Source: an uncultured Myxococcales bacterium (lineage in GTDB: Bacteria > Myxococcota_A > Polyangia > Polyangiales > Houyiibacteriaceae). From it: a stretch of DNA of 36,478 bases. The position numbers were made by a program, and so were the translations under genes. Within the stretch, counting starts at the first letter, position 1. The number at the start of each line of letters is the position of its first letter. The notes under the pieces were generated by a model that saw only the letters and a list, made by a program, of their open reading frames with translations, was not told where the DNA came from and did no database searches. This document shows positions 23,148-31,070 of this stretch, in pieces. The DNA lies in the NCBI GenBank assembly GCA_937893795.1, contig CALCTH010000071.1, forward strand, positions 1 through 36,478, given 5' to 3'.

Positions 23148-24749
23148 GTGGAGGTGAGCGCTCCGCGAGACCGGCTCCACGACGCCTTCGATCTGCTGCC
23201 GGATCCGTGCCTCGTTCTGCAGGACGGCCACATCACGTACGCGAACCCGGCGTGGTGCGCGCTCCTCGTGCGCGACCCGCGCGGCGAGCCCATCGACGCG
23301 GTGCTTCCGGGGCTGGCTCCCGGCTCCCTCGACGACGCGCCGCGCCGCCTGGAGCTGCTGGTCGCCCACGGGGACAGGGTCTTCGTCGAGGTGAGCGCGG
23401 GCCCGCTCCCCCGCGGAGCGCAGGTGCTCCTCGCGCGTGACGTCACCGACCACGAGCTTCGCCTCGAGGTCATGGGTCGCCTGGCGCGTCTTCACTCCGG
23501 GGGCGCCAGCGCGGCGCTGGTGAGCCTCGAGGCCCTCGTCGCCGAGAGCCGCCCGATCTTCGCCGCTCTCGACTGGTCCGTGAGCGTCTTCGAGGCGCTG
23601 CCCTCGGGGGACGCCGTGAGGCTCCGGGCGAACGTGATGGTGCAGGGCGGTCCGGCCCAGGATCCCGAGGGACCCTTCCGGGACGTGCTCTCCGGCGCCC
23701 CGGTATCGCTGGACGTGGTCCCCGGGGTGGCGCAGGTGCTGCGCACCCACGCGCCGGCGCTCTTCGACGACATCCCCGCCGTGGCCCACGCGAGCGCGCT
23801 CGCCCGCGGCGATGCGGAGCTGGCCGCGGCGCAACGCGATGCGCTGGCCGCCACGAAGGTGCGGACGGGCCTCGCCGTACCCATCCGCGTGGATGGCGCC
23901 GTCGCGCACGTTCTCACCGTCGTCGGTCCTCGCGTCACGGAGCGCGACGTGGTCCTGGTGGAGCTCCTGGCGGCGATGATCGGCGCGAGCGAGCAGGTGG
24001 CGTCCTTCGTTCATTCTCTCGCGCAGGAGGAGCGACGGACGGCGCTCTCGCAGATGGCCGCCCAGCTGGCCCACGAGGTCCGGAACCCGCTCGCGGTGCT
24101 CTTCCAGGCCGCGCGGCAGCTCCGGCCGCGGATGCAGCCGCACGATCGAGGGCCGGATCTGCTCGCCATGATCGACGAGGAGACGCACCGGCTTCGCATG
24201 CTGGTCGACGACCTAGTGCGCTACGCAGCGCCGGGGCGAGCGCGCGCCCTCGAGGTGAGCCTGGCCGAGCTGGTTCGTTGGACGGCCCAGAGCCTTCGCA
24301 GCGACGCCCCGAGCATCTTCGAGGAGGTCCGCCTGCGCGTGCAGGTCCCGGAATCGCTCCGCGTCGAGGCCGACCCCAGCATGCTTCGCCACGTGCTCGT
24401 GAACCTGCTCTTCCACGGCGCAGTGCACGCCGGTACGGAGGGCGACGTGGTGGTGAGCGCGGCCCCCGCCGAGGATGACCCGGCCGCGGTACGCATCCGT
24501 GTGTTCAGCTCGGGCCCGGCCCTCGAGGCGGAAGCCGAGCGCCGGGCCTTCGAGCCCTTCTTCGCAACGCGCGCGGGCGGCTCGGGGCTGGGGCTCGCGG
24601 TGGTTCGGCGCCTGGTCGAGGAGCAGCACGGGCGCGTCGCCATCGATCACGACGTCGCGGCGGGCTTGAGCCTCAGCGTGTGGTTGCTTCGAGGTCGCGC
24701 CGCGGACGCTGCCTTGCCGACGCCGGCGGCCCCTCGCGGAGGCACGTGA
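23148..24749 (+). CDS. PAS/GAF-like sensor histidine kinase homologue with degenerate ATP-binding site
   Basis: The 533-residue protein starts at GTG 23148, 57 bp after the receptor. Residues about 10-110 look like a PAS domain (FDLLPDPCLVLQDGHITYANPAW, ending LLARDVTDHE). Residues about 120-290 resemble a GAF domain. A dimerisation helix has a normal H-box, AAQLAHEVRNPLAV (His about 309). The catalytic domain is eroded. The N-box reads VNLLFHGAVHA, so the second Asn is lost. The G1 box is SSGPALE with no Asp. The F and G2 boxes (FEPFFATRAGGSGLGL) remain. No membrane segment is visible, so it is probably cytoplasmic, and no response regulator gene is adjacent. Its last codons overlap the next gene (GTGA). 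It may be a weak kinase, a phosphatase or a pseudokinase. Confidence 0.8.
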   Translation: MEVSAPRDRLHDAFDLLPDPCLVLQDGHITYANPAWCALLVRDPRGEPIDAVLPGLAPGSLDDAPRRLELLVAHGDRVFVEVSAGPLPRGAQVLLARDVTDHELRLEVMGRLARLHSGGASAALVSLEALVAESRPIFAALDWSVSVFEALPSGDAVRLRANVMVQGGPAQDPEGPFRDVLSGAPVSLDVVPGVAQVLRTHAPALFDDIPAVAHASALARGDAELAAAQRDALAATKVRTGLAVPIRVDGAVAHVLTVVGPRVTERDVVLVELLAAMIGASEQVASFVHSLAQEERRTALSQMAAQLAHEVRNPLAVLFQAARQLRPRMQPHDRGPDLLAMIDEETHRLRMLVDDLVRYAAPGRARALEVSLAELVRWTAQSLRSDAPSIFEEVRLRVQVPESLRVEADPSMLRHVLVNLLFHGAVHAGTEGDVVVSAAPAEDDPAAVRIRVFSSGPALEAEAERRAFEPFFATRAGGSGLGLAVVRRLVEEQHGRVAIDHDVAAGLSLSVWLLRGRAADAALPTPAAPRGGT

Positions 24750-26203
24750 CGGCGCGACCGCAGCTCATCGTCGGCCGCTCGAGGGATTGCGACGTGGTGC
24801 TGAAGGAGCCCACGGTGAGCGGTCGTCACGCGAGGCTCGGCTGGCAGGCGGGGCGCATCCTGGTGGAAGACCTCGGAAGCGCGAACGGCACCTTCGTGTC
24901 CGGCGAGCGGGTGGAGCGCGAGCTCGTCCGTCCGGGCGACTCGATACGCTTCGGGGGCGCGGAGCTGGTCTGGAGCGACCCGCGGCTCCGCGGGTTCCTG
25001 CGGGCGGGGGCCGGCGACACGGTCCAGGGCGTCACGCTTCCGGGCGCGCGCCGCTTCATCTGCGGCAGCTGCGGCACACGGGGCGTGATGCCGCGGGGCT
25101 TCGTCTCGGGCGTGCTCAAGTGCGGCGCCTGCGGTGAGCGGCTGGTGGTGGCCGACGGCCGACGCCGGGCCATCGGTCGGCCGGTGATGATCTTCGCGCT
25201 GCTGGGGCTTCTCGCCGCGGCGGCGCTGCTGATCGTAAGGAGCGGGGAGGCCCGACAGACGCTGGCGCGGGCCGCCGAGACCCTGGGCGAGGTGCCCGGG
25301 CGCCTCGACGCGCAGCGAAGCGCGAACAGCCCGCAGGAGGCCTCGATTCGCCTTCACACGCTCCCCGACGTGCTCGCGGCCCTCGACGCGACGACGCCGC
25401 TCACGCGCAATACGGCGGCGCGCATCGCGGCCGACGAAGAGGGCGCCTATCGCGTCGAGCAGGTCGCGCGGTTGTGGAGCCATGCACGGTCGGCGTGGCG
25501 CTACGTGAACGATCCGCGAGGGAACGAGTATTTCGCCAAGGCGAGCGAGACCATCGCCAACGAGTACGTCGGGGACTGCGACGATTTCGCCATCCTCCTG
25601 GTCGCGATGATCCAGGCCATCGGCGGCGAGGCGCGCCGCGTGATGATGGATGGCCCCGAAGGCGGTCACGCCTACGCGGAGGCCTGCGTTCCCGAGGACG
25701 CCGTCGCGGTGCAGGAGAAGCTGCGGGCGCATTACCGCCGCCACCGCGACCGGAACCTCGGACGGCAGCGCGTGGAGGCCGTACACTATCGGCCCTCCGG
25801 TACGTGCCCCGTGTGGCTCAACCTGGACTGGAACGCGGGCGTTCCGGGAGGGCCCTACGAGGACGAGGCGTGGGCGGTCGCCATCTACCCCGACGGCCGG
25901 ACGGAGACGCTCGCGCCGGCCGGGGAGGGCGGGGAGCCCAGCGGCGGCGAGGCGGCGCGGGCGCCCGGAGGAAACGCCGCCCGTAGGTCTTCCTTCCGGC
26001 CCTCACGTCAGTCGCCGAAGGTCTCCCAGCGCTCGCGCTGCGTGGGGGTGCCGAAGCCCTCGGTGAGGCACCACTCCACGAGGTCGTCGTCGAGCACGTC
26101 GACGACCGTCTCCGCACGCTCCACCACCGTTTCGCCGAGGCTCTCGAGGTCCACGTCTTCCGGTGCCTCGAGGTCCGCGTGGACGAGGAGGCGGCCGTCG
26201 TGA
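24746..26203 (+). CDS. FHA - zinc ribbon - transmembrane - transglutaminase-like protein
   Basis: The GTG at 24746 overlaps the kinase stop (GTGA). Domains in order are as follows. An FHA domain has GR (10-11), SGRH (25-28) and NGTF (47-50), the phosphothreonine-binding landmarks. A zinc ribbon has CGSC...CGAC (C106, C109, C126, C129). A single membrane helix spans about residues 146-164. A transglutaminase-like domain has [10 protein letters not shown] (Cys278), GGHAY (His308) and LDWN (Asp361), a complete catalytic triad. With the helix, the FHA part would be cytoplasmic and the enzyme part periplasmic. The final 65 residues are Ser/Arg/Thr-rich and lie opposite the gene at 26008-26460, so the annotated end is doubtful. 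The true end may lie near 25986 if a frameshift is present. Confidence 0.75.
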   Translation: MTARPQLIVGRSRDCDVVLKEPTVSGRHARLGWQAGRILVEDLGSANGTFVSGERVERELVRPGDSIRFGGAELVWSDPRLRGFLRAGAGDTVQGVTLPGARRFICGSCGTRGVMPRGFVSGVLKCGACGERLVVADGRRRAIGRPVMIFALLGLLAAAALLIVRSGEARQTLARAAETLGEVPGRLDAQRSANSPQEASIRLHTLPDVLAALDATTPLTRNTAARIAADEEGAYRVEQVARLWSHARSAWRYVNDPRGNEYFAKASETIANEYVGDCDDFAILLVAMIQAIGGEARRVMMDGPEGGHAYAEACVPEDAVAVQEKLRAHYRRHRDRNLGRQRVEAVHYRPSGTCPVWLNLDWNAGVPGGPYEDEAWAVAIYPDGRTETLAPAGEGGEPSGGEAARAPGGNAARRSSFRPSRQSPKVSQRSRCVGVPKPSVRHHSTRSSSSTSTTVSARSTTVSPRLSRSTSSGASRSAWTRRRPS

Positions 26204-26460
26204 TCGAGCCCCGTCTTGACGTCCCAATAGCGCGCGTTGAGCGAGAGGCAGAAGACGAGGAAGGGCGCACCGGCGCCGGCCGGCGGGGGCACGCGTACCG
26301 ACACGCGGAGCATCTCCGCTTCCGGGTCGTGCGTGACGACGACCCGAACGTCGCCGTAGCGCTGGTCGAAGCGGGCGCGAAGCGCGTCGGAGGTCTGCTG
26401 CAGGTCGTCGAGGTCGTCCTCGATGTGGTCGTAGAGGTCGGTGAGGAGGTCCCCGCTCAT
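26008..26460 (-). CDS. Acidic hypothetical protein, possibly YbjN/secretion-chaperone fold (150 aa)
   Basis: ATG at 26460 starts a 150-residue, strongly acidic protein. It has an N-terminal helix [22 protein letters not shown] and an alternating strand region ([20 protein letters not shown], and [19 protein letters not shown] followed by [10 protein letters not shown]). A C-terminal helix [21 protein letters not shown] follows. The order helix-strands-LxxNARxxxxxxxDGRLLVxADL-helix recalls YbjN/type III secretion chaperone-like folds, but this is only a pattern resemblance. The gene overlaps the 3' end of the FHA protein's open frame on the opposite strand and diverges from phosphoglucomutase. 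Confidence 0.7.
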   Translation of the reverse strand: MSGDLLTDLYDHIEDDLDDLQQTSDALRARFDQRYGDVRVVVTHDPEAEMLRVSVRVPPPAGAGAPFLVFCLSLNARYWDVKTGLDHDGRLLVHADLEAPEDVDLESLGETVVERAETVVDVLDDDLVEWCLTEGFGTPTQRERWETFGD

Positions 26461-26580
26461 GGCCGGGACGCTAACCCCCCGCGAAGGGCGGTCCAATGGT
26501 GCTGTCGACCTTTCCAAGGCCGGGTTCGCCGCGTAGCGTCGCCGCGCGTCGAGCGATGCCTGGCGCGAAGGAGACGAAGC

Positions 26581-28239
26581 ATGGCGGAACCGAAGAGCGA
26601 CGTGCATCCCCGCGCCGGGCAGCCGGTGGCCGCGACCGATCTCGTCGACCTCGGCGCGCTCGACCACGCCTATTACGACCGGCGCCCGGACCCGAGCGCG
26701 CCGGGGGAACGCGTGAGCTTCGGGACGTCGGGCCACCGGGGCTCCTCGCTGCACGGGAGCTTCAACGAAGCGCACATCCTCGCGATCGCCCAGGCCATCG
26801 CCGAGCAGCGCCGCGCCGCGGGCATCACGGGGCCGCTCATCGTCGGAACGGACACGCACGCCCTCTCGGCGCCGGCGCTCCGGAGTGCCGTGGAGGTCTT
26901 CGCCGCCAACGACGTCGACTTCGTGCTCCAGCCCGGCGACCGGCCCATTCCCACGCCCGTCGTGTCCCACGCGATCCTCGTTCACAACCGCGGCCGCACG
27001 GAGGGGCTGGCCGACGGGGTGGTCATCACGCCCTCGCACAACCCTCCGGCGGATGGCGGGTTCAAGTACAATCCACCGAACGGAGGGCCCGCCGACACCG
27101 CGACCACCGGTGCGGTCCAGGACCGGGCCAACGCCATCCTCGCGGGCGGCCTCGCCGAGGTGAAGCGGCTCTCCTACGAGGCTGCGCGCGCGTCGGACCG
27201 CGCGCACACGCGGAACCTCATCGCTCCCTACGTCGAAGACCTCGGGCGCGTGGTCGACATGGAGGCCATCGCCGGCGCGGGTCTGGCCATCGGCGTCGAC
27301 CCGCTCGGCGGATCCTCCATCGACCTGTGGGACCCGCTCGCCGAGCGCTACGGCATCACCCTGGAGGTGGTGAACCGAACGATCGACCCGACGTTCTCCT
27401 TCATGCGTCTCGACCGGGACGGCAAGGTCCGCATGGACTGCTCTTCGCCCTACGCCATGGCTGGGCTCATCGCGCTCAAGGACCGCTTCGACGTGGCCTT
27501 CGGCAACGACCCCGACGCGGACCGGCACGGCATCGTCACTCGGACGGGCGGCCTGATGAACCCGAACCACTACCTGGCCGTGGCCGTCCACTACCTCTTT
27601 CAGAACCGGGCGGGCTGGGGCCGCGGGGTCGAGGTCGGCAAGACGCTCGTCTCGAGCTCCATGATCGACCGCGTCGCCGCTGAGCTCGGGCGTCCGGTCC
27701 GGGAGGTCCCCGTGGGCTTCAAGTGGTTCGTGCCGGGCCTCGAGGATGGCAGCCTCGGCTTCGGCGGCGAGGAGAGCGCCGGCGCGTCCTTCCTCCGCAT
27801 GGACGGGAGCGCATGGACCACGGACAAAGACGGCGTGCTCCTCGATCTCCTGGCCTGCGAGATCACGGCGCGCACAGGCCAGGATCCCTCGCAGCACTAC
27901 GCCGCGCTCGAGGCGAAGCACGGGCAGTCCTTCTACGAGCGCATCGATACGCCGGCGACGCCCGCGCAGAAGAAGGCGCTGAAGGCGCTCAGCCCCGAGC
28001 GCGTCGCCGCAAAACAGCTCGCTGGCGAGCCCATTCTCCAGCGGCTCACCGCGGCGCCGGGCAACGGCGCGGCCATCGGCGGGCTCAAGGTCGTGACGGC
28101 GAACGGCTGGTTCGCAGCACGCCCCTCGGGCAAGGAGGCCATCTACAAGCTCTACGCCGAGAGCTTCCGAGGCGCCGCGCACCTCGCCAGCATTCAGGAC
28201 GAGGCGCGCGCCATCATCCAGTCGGTCTTGGAGGGCTGA
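26581..28239 (+). CDS. pgm: Phosphoglucomutase, alpha-D-glucose phosphate-specific
   Basis: The 552-residue enzyme interconverts glucose-1-phosphate and glucose-6-phosphate. Recognised motifs are [10 protein letters not shown] at the N-terminus, the catalytic phosphoserine loop [20 protein letters not shown], metal-binding DPDADRHGI, sugar-recognition [10 protein letters not shown], and a C-terminal phosphate-binding region ([23 protein letters not shown]). Length and motif order match the bacterial Pgm type rather than the shorter phosphomannomutase group. ATG 26581 follows GGAGACGAAGC. It converges on the KAS III gene with only 3 bp between the stops. Confidence 0.96.
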   Translation: MAEPKSDVHPRAGQPVAATDLVDLGALDHAYYDRRPDPSAPGERVSFGTSGHRGSSLHGSFNEAHILAIAQAIAEQRRAAGITGPLIVGTDTHALSAPALRSAVEVFAANDVDFVLQPGDRPIPTPVVSHAILVHNRGRTEGLADGVVITPSHNPPADGGFKYNPPNGGPADTATTGAVQDRANAILAGGLAEVKRLSYEAARASDRAHTRNLIAPYVEDLGRVVDMEAIAGAGLAIGVDPLGGSSIDLWDPLAERYGITLEVVNRTIDPTFSFMRLDRDGKVRMDCSSPYAMAGLIALKDRFDVAFGNDPDADRHGIVTRTGGLMNPNHYLAVAVHYLFQNRAGWGRGVEVGKTLVSSSMIDRVAAELGRPVREVPVGFKWFVPGLEDGSLGFGGEESAGASFLRMDGSAWTTDKDGVLLDLLACEITARTGQDPSQHYAALEAKHGQSFYERIDTPATPAQKKALKALSPERVAAKQLAGEPILQRLTAAPGNGAAIGGLKVVTANGWFAARPSGKEAIYKLYAESFRGAAHLASIQDEARAIIQSVLEG

Positions 28240-28242
28240 AGG

Positions 28243-29295
28243 CTAGAGGCGCATCATCACGGAGCCCCAGTTCAAACCGGAGCCCAGAGCGACGAAGCAG
28301 ACGAGCTGACCCTCTTCGAGCTTGCCTTCGCGGCGCAGCTCGTCGGTGAGGATGCCGACGGTGGCCGCCGAGGTGTTGCCGAACTTCGCGATGTTCGAAG
28401 GCACCTTCTCCTCTGGGAGCCCCATGTGCTTTCGGAGCGCGCCGTTGATGCGGTCGTTGGCCTGGTGCGCGAGCACCCAGTCGATGTCGTGCTTGGTGAC
28501 GCCGAGGCGCTCGCAGAGGCTCTCGATGCTCTTCGAGAGCTCCGTGACCGCCGTCTTCATCAGGTCGCGACCGCGCATGCGCGGGACGTACTCCTCGTCC
28601 TCGATGGTCTGATGCGTGAGGTAGGGAAGGCTCCGAAAGCCGCCGCCGGGCAGGTAGATGCCGTCGTAGCGGTTGCCGTCCGTATGGAGATCCGCGGCGA
28701 GGAAGCCCCGACCCTCCGGCGCCGCCCGAAGCACCATCGCGGCCGCCCCGTCGCCGAACACCACGGCGATGCCCCGGTGCCGGGTCCCGCGCTCGTAGCA
28801 GGCCTGGTCGACCTCGCCCTCGCGCTCACCGCGCACCACGTCCCAGTCGGTCCACGGCATGAGCCCGGCGTGTGCGTCCGCACCGACGAGGAGCACGGTC
28901 TTCGCCGCTCCGGTGGCCACGAGGCCCTCGGCGACCTGGAGGCCGAAGGGGACCGCCGCGCACTGCTGGCGGATGTCGAGGGCTGGGACCCGCGCGATGC
29001 CGAGCTTCGCACCGAGGAGCCCGCCGGAGCCGGGAAAGGCGTACTCGGGGGTCATCGTACAGAAGACGATGAAGTCGACGTCCTCCGGCGTGATCCCCGC
29101 GTCCTCGCACGCGCGCCGGGCGGCGTGGACGCTCATGTCCGCCACGCCCTCGCCCTCCCTCACGAAGTGGCGCTGGTGAATGCCCGTCCGCTTCCGAATC
29201 CACTCGTCGTTGGTCTCCATGACCTTCGACAGGGCCTCGTTCGGTACGGGCTCTCCGGGCACGTAGTGGCCCGTTCCGATGATGGTGATCCCCAC
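28243..29295 (-). CDS. Beta-ketoacyl-ACP synthase III family (FabH-like) enzyme
   Basis: The 350-residue protein starts with GTG at 29295. It has the KAS III catalytic triad: Cys112 in IRQQCAAVPFGLQ, His277 in AHQAN and Asn307 in FGNTSAA. The N-terminal GTGHYVPGEPVPNE and NDEWIRKRTGI are typical of FabH. It is about 30 residues longer than housekeeping FabH, with an insertion around residues 145-172 (PWTDWDVVRGEREGEVDQ), and no fatty-acid genes flank it. FabH condenses acetyl-CoA or branched acyl-CoA with malonyl-ACP. A specialised KAS III (secondary metabolism or long-chain substrate) is possible. Confidence 0.88.
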   Translation of the reverse strand: MGITIIGTGHYVPGEPVPNEALSKVMETNDEWIRKRTGIHQRHFVREGEGVADMSVHAARRACEDAGITPEDVDFIVFCTMTPEYAFPGSGGLLGAKLGIARVPALDIRQQCAAVPFGLQVAEGLVATGAAKTVLLVGADAHAGLMPWTDWDVVRGEREGEVDQACYERGTRHRGIAVVFGDGAAAMVLRAAPEGRGFLAADLHTDGNRYDGIYLPGGGFRSLPYLTHQTIEDEEYVPRMRGRDLMKTAVTELSKSIESLCERLGVTKHDIDWVLAHQANDRINGALRKHMGLPEEKVPSNIAKFGNTSAATVGILTDELRREGKLEEGQLVCFVALGSGLNWGSVMMRL

Positions 29296-29341
29296 GGCGG
29301 AGGCTCTAGTCCGCCGCGCCCGTCGCGCTAGCGCTCGCCGT

Positions 29342-29363
29342 GCCCCGGGTCACGGCCCGGGGC
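29342..29363. repeat. 22-bp perfect hairpin in the divergent region between the KAS III and asparaginase-like genes
   Basis: GCCCCGGG (29342-29349) and CCCGGGGC (29356-29363) are perfect 8-base complementary arms around the 6-base loop TCACGG. It lies in the 111-bp region (29296-29406) that must contain both divergent promoters. It could be an operator or an RNA hairpin in the short leader of the rightward operon. GC richness makes chance palindromes common here, so function is uncertain. Confidence 0.45.
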
Positions 29364-29406
29364 GGGGACCCCCCAGCGCGGCCGCGCCTCTGGCATCCTT
29401 CGAGCG

Positions 29407-30111
29407 ATGGAAGCGCCCCGCCCGCCGACCCGCCTGCGCGTCGCCCTGATCAGCACGGGCGGGACCATCGAGAAGACCTACGACGAGCTCGAGGGTGTGC
29501 TCGTCAACGACGTCTCGAACCTCGACATCGTCCTCGCGGGCCTCGAGACCCGTGGCGTCGACCTCGTCCGCTTCCCCCTCATGAACAAGGACTCCCGGGA
29601 CATGGACGACTGGGACCACGACCAGATCGCGCGCACGGCCGAGGTGCTCGCGATGGCCAACGAGGGCGTGGTCATCGTGCACGGTACGGACCGCCTCACG
29701 GCGACGGGGGACCGCATCGTCGCGCTCTACGGCGATGAAGATCCGCCGGTGCCCATCGTCCTCACGGGCGCCATGCGGCCCTACGCGCTCCGCCACACCG
29801 ACGCCGTCCAGAACCTCACGGAGGCGCTCCTGGCCGTCCAGCTGGCGGCCCCCGGCGTCTATGTGTCGATGCACAACCGCCTCCTTCGCTTCCCCGGCGT
29901 CGTGAAGGACTACCGGCAGGGGACCTTCGTGCGGTCGGACGAGGTCGGCGGGCAGGCCTCGGTGCCCCCGCCGCCGCGGAATCGCTCCAGCCCGCCGGGC
30001 GTTGCCCCCGAGATGCGGGAGTCCTACGGTTCCGTGGCGCCGGCAGCGGGCTCGGTGGCCTCCGCCGCGCAGCCCGATGCGGGCCTCTCCGGAGATCCCC
30101 CCGAGCGATGA
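29407..30111 (+). CDS. Asparaginase-like protein consisting of the N-terminal domain only
   Basis: The 234-residue protein matches the N-terminal catalytic domain of type I/II L-asparaginase: ISTGGTIEKTYDE with the first catalytic Thr, VIVHGTDRLTATG carrying the second Thr-Asp pair, and VLTGAMRPYALRHTDAVQNL corresponding to TGAQRP. The C-terminal domain is missing. After about residue 180 the chain becomes a Pro/Ser/Ala-rich, probably disordered tail. Family asparaginases have about 320 residues and build active sites across subunits, so this stand-alone domain may have lost or changed activity. It starts an overlapping gene set: its TGA overlaps the M48 peptidase ATG. Confidence 0.8.
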   Translation: MEAPRPPTRLRVALISTGGTIEKTYDELEGVLVNDVSNLDIVLAGLETRGVDLVRFPLMNKDSRDMDDWDHDQIARTAEVLAMANEGVVIVHGTDRLTATGDRIVALYGDEDPPVPIVLTGAMRPYALRHTDAVQNLTEALLAVQLAAPGVYVSMHNRLLRFPGVVKDYRQGTFVRSDEVGGQASVPPPPRNRSSPPGVAPEMRESYGSVAPAAGSVASAAQPDAGLSGDPPER

Positions 30112-31070
30112 CCCAGCCGAGCTTCCAGCGCTACGTGGAGCGCCGCCAACGCGAGGTCCACGGCGGCACCGACGAGCAGAGCCGCTACGCCTACGGCCCC
30201 GACCTGAAGATGCTGCGGGCCTTTCGCAAGGTCCGCCTCGCCGAGCGCGCCGTTGCGGAGCTCGTGCGCCGCTACGAAAGCGTGCTTCGGAGCCAGTTCC
30301 TCGGCACCACCGTGCGCGTCGGGCCGCGGCAGCTGCCGGGCCTCCATGCGATCGCCCAGAGCTGCGCCGACCGGCTCGGCGTGTCCCTGCCGACGCTCTA
30401 CGTGGTCAACGACCCGCGCATGAACGCCTTCACCTTCGGCACGGACGAGGAAGCGTTCATCGTCCTCCACTCGCAGCTCATCGACCACCTCGACGAGAAC
30501 GAGCTGAAGTTCGTCATCGGCCACGAGATGGGTCACGTACAGAACAAGCACGTCGTCTACGGCACGGCGCTCCAGATCCTTCGCTCGCCCGTCGCGATCC
30601 TGGCGACGCTGAAGTGGGTGCTCCTTCCGCTCGACGCGGCCTTCCGGAGCGCGCTGCTGGCCTGGGCGCGGAACGCCGAGATCACCTGCGACCGGGCGGG
30701 CCTCCTCTGCTGCGGAGACCTCGACGCGGCTACCCGCAGCTTCCTCAAGCTCGCCTGCGGCTCGACCAAGCTCTACGGCGAGCTCGACGTCGACGCCTAT
30801 CTCGAGCAGCTCGAGGACGGCCGTAAGGGCCTCGGTCGCCTCGGCGAGCTCGGGGCGTCGCACCCCTACCTGCCGAAGCGCATCCAGGCGCTCCGCCTCT
30901 TCGGCGAGAGCGCCTACTATCGGCGCGCCCAGGGCGACGAGGACGCGGAGGGGCCGTCCATGCTCGAAGTCGACGAGCGCGTGTCGGAGCTGCTCCGCAT
31001 CGTCCGCGGCCCGAAGGACGCCACCCCCGAGTTGAGCGCCGGCGACACCGGCGAAGGAAGTGAGCCGTGA
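30108..31070 (+). CDS. M48-family zinc metallopeptidase
   Basis: The 320-residue protein has the HEXXH zinc site as GHEMGHVQNKH (His139, Glu140, His143) and the third ligand Glu191 in NAEITCDRAG. Upstream are the typical M48 strands VNDPRMNAFTFG and FIVLHSQLIDHL. A hydrophobic stretch around residues 155-185 (ILRSPVAILATLKWVLLPLDAAF) could insert into or lie against the membrane, as in HtpX/Oma1 relatives. The C-terminal 60 residues are acidic. ATG and GTG overlaps join it to the asparaginase-like gene before and the dynamin-like gene after. A role in membrane protein quality control is inferred. Confidence 0.88.
   Translation: MTQPSFQRYVERRQREVHGGTDEQSRYAYGPDLKMLRAFRKVRLAERAVAELVRRYESVLRSQFLGTTVRVGPRQLPGLHAIAQSCADRLGVSLPTLYVVNDPRMNAFTFGTDEEAFIVLHSQLIDHLDENELKFVIGHEMGHVQNKHVVYGTALQILRSPVAILATLKWVLLPLDAAFRSALLAWARNAEITCDRAGLLCCGDLDAATRSFLKLACGSTKLYGELDVDAYLEQLEDGRKGLGRLGELGASHPYLPKRIQALRLFGESAYYRRAQGDEDAEGPSMLEVDERVSELLRIVRGPKDATPELSAGDTGEGSEP

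Noticed and set aside
20472-24188. 1238-codon open frame on the minus strand
   Set aside because: It is antisense to the TonB receptor and histidine kinase genes, whose products show clear family motifs. Its own translation has no recognisable domain and is His/Arg/Val-rich as expected for a high-GC shadow.
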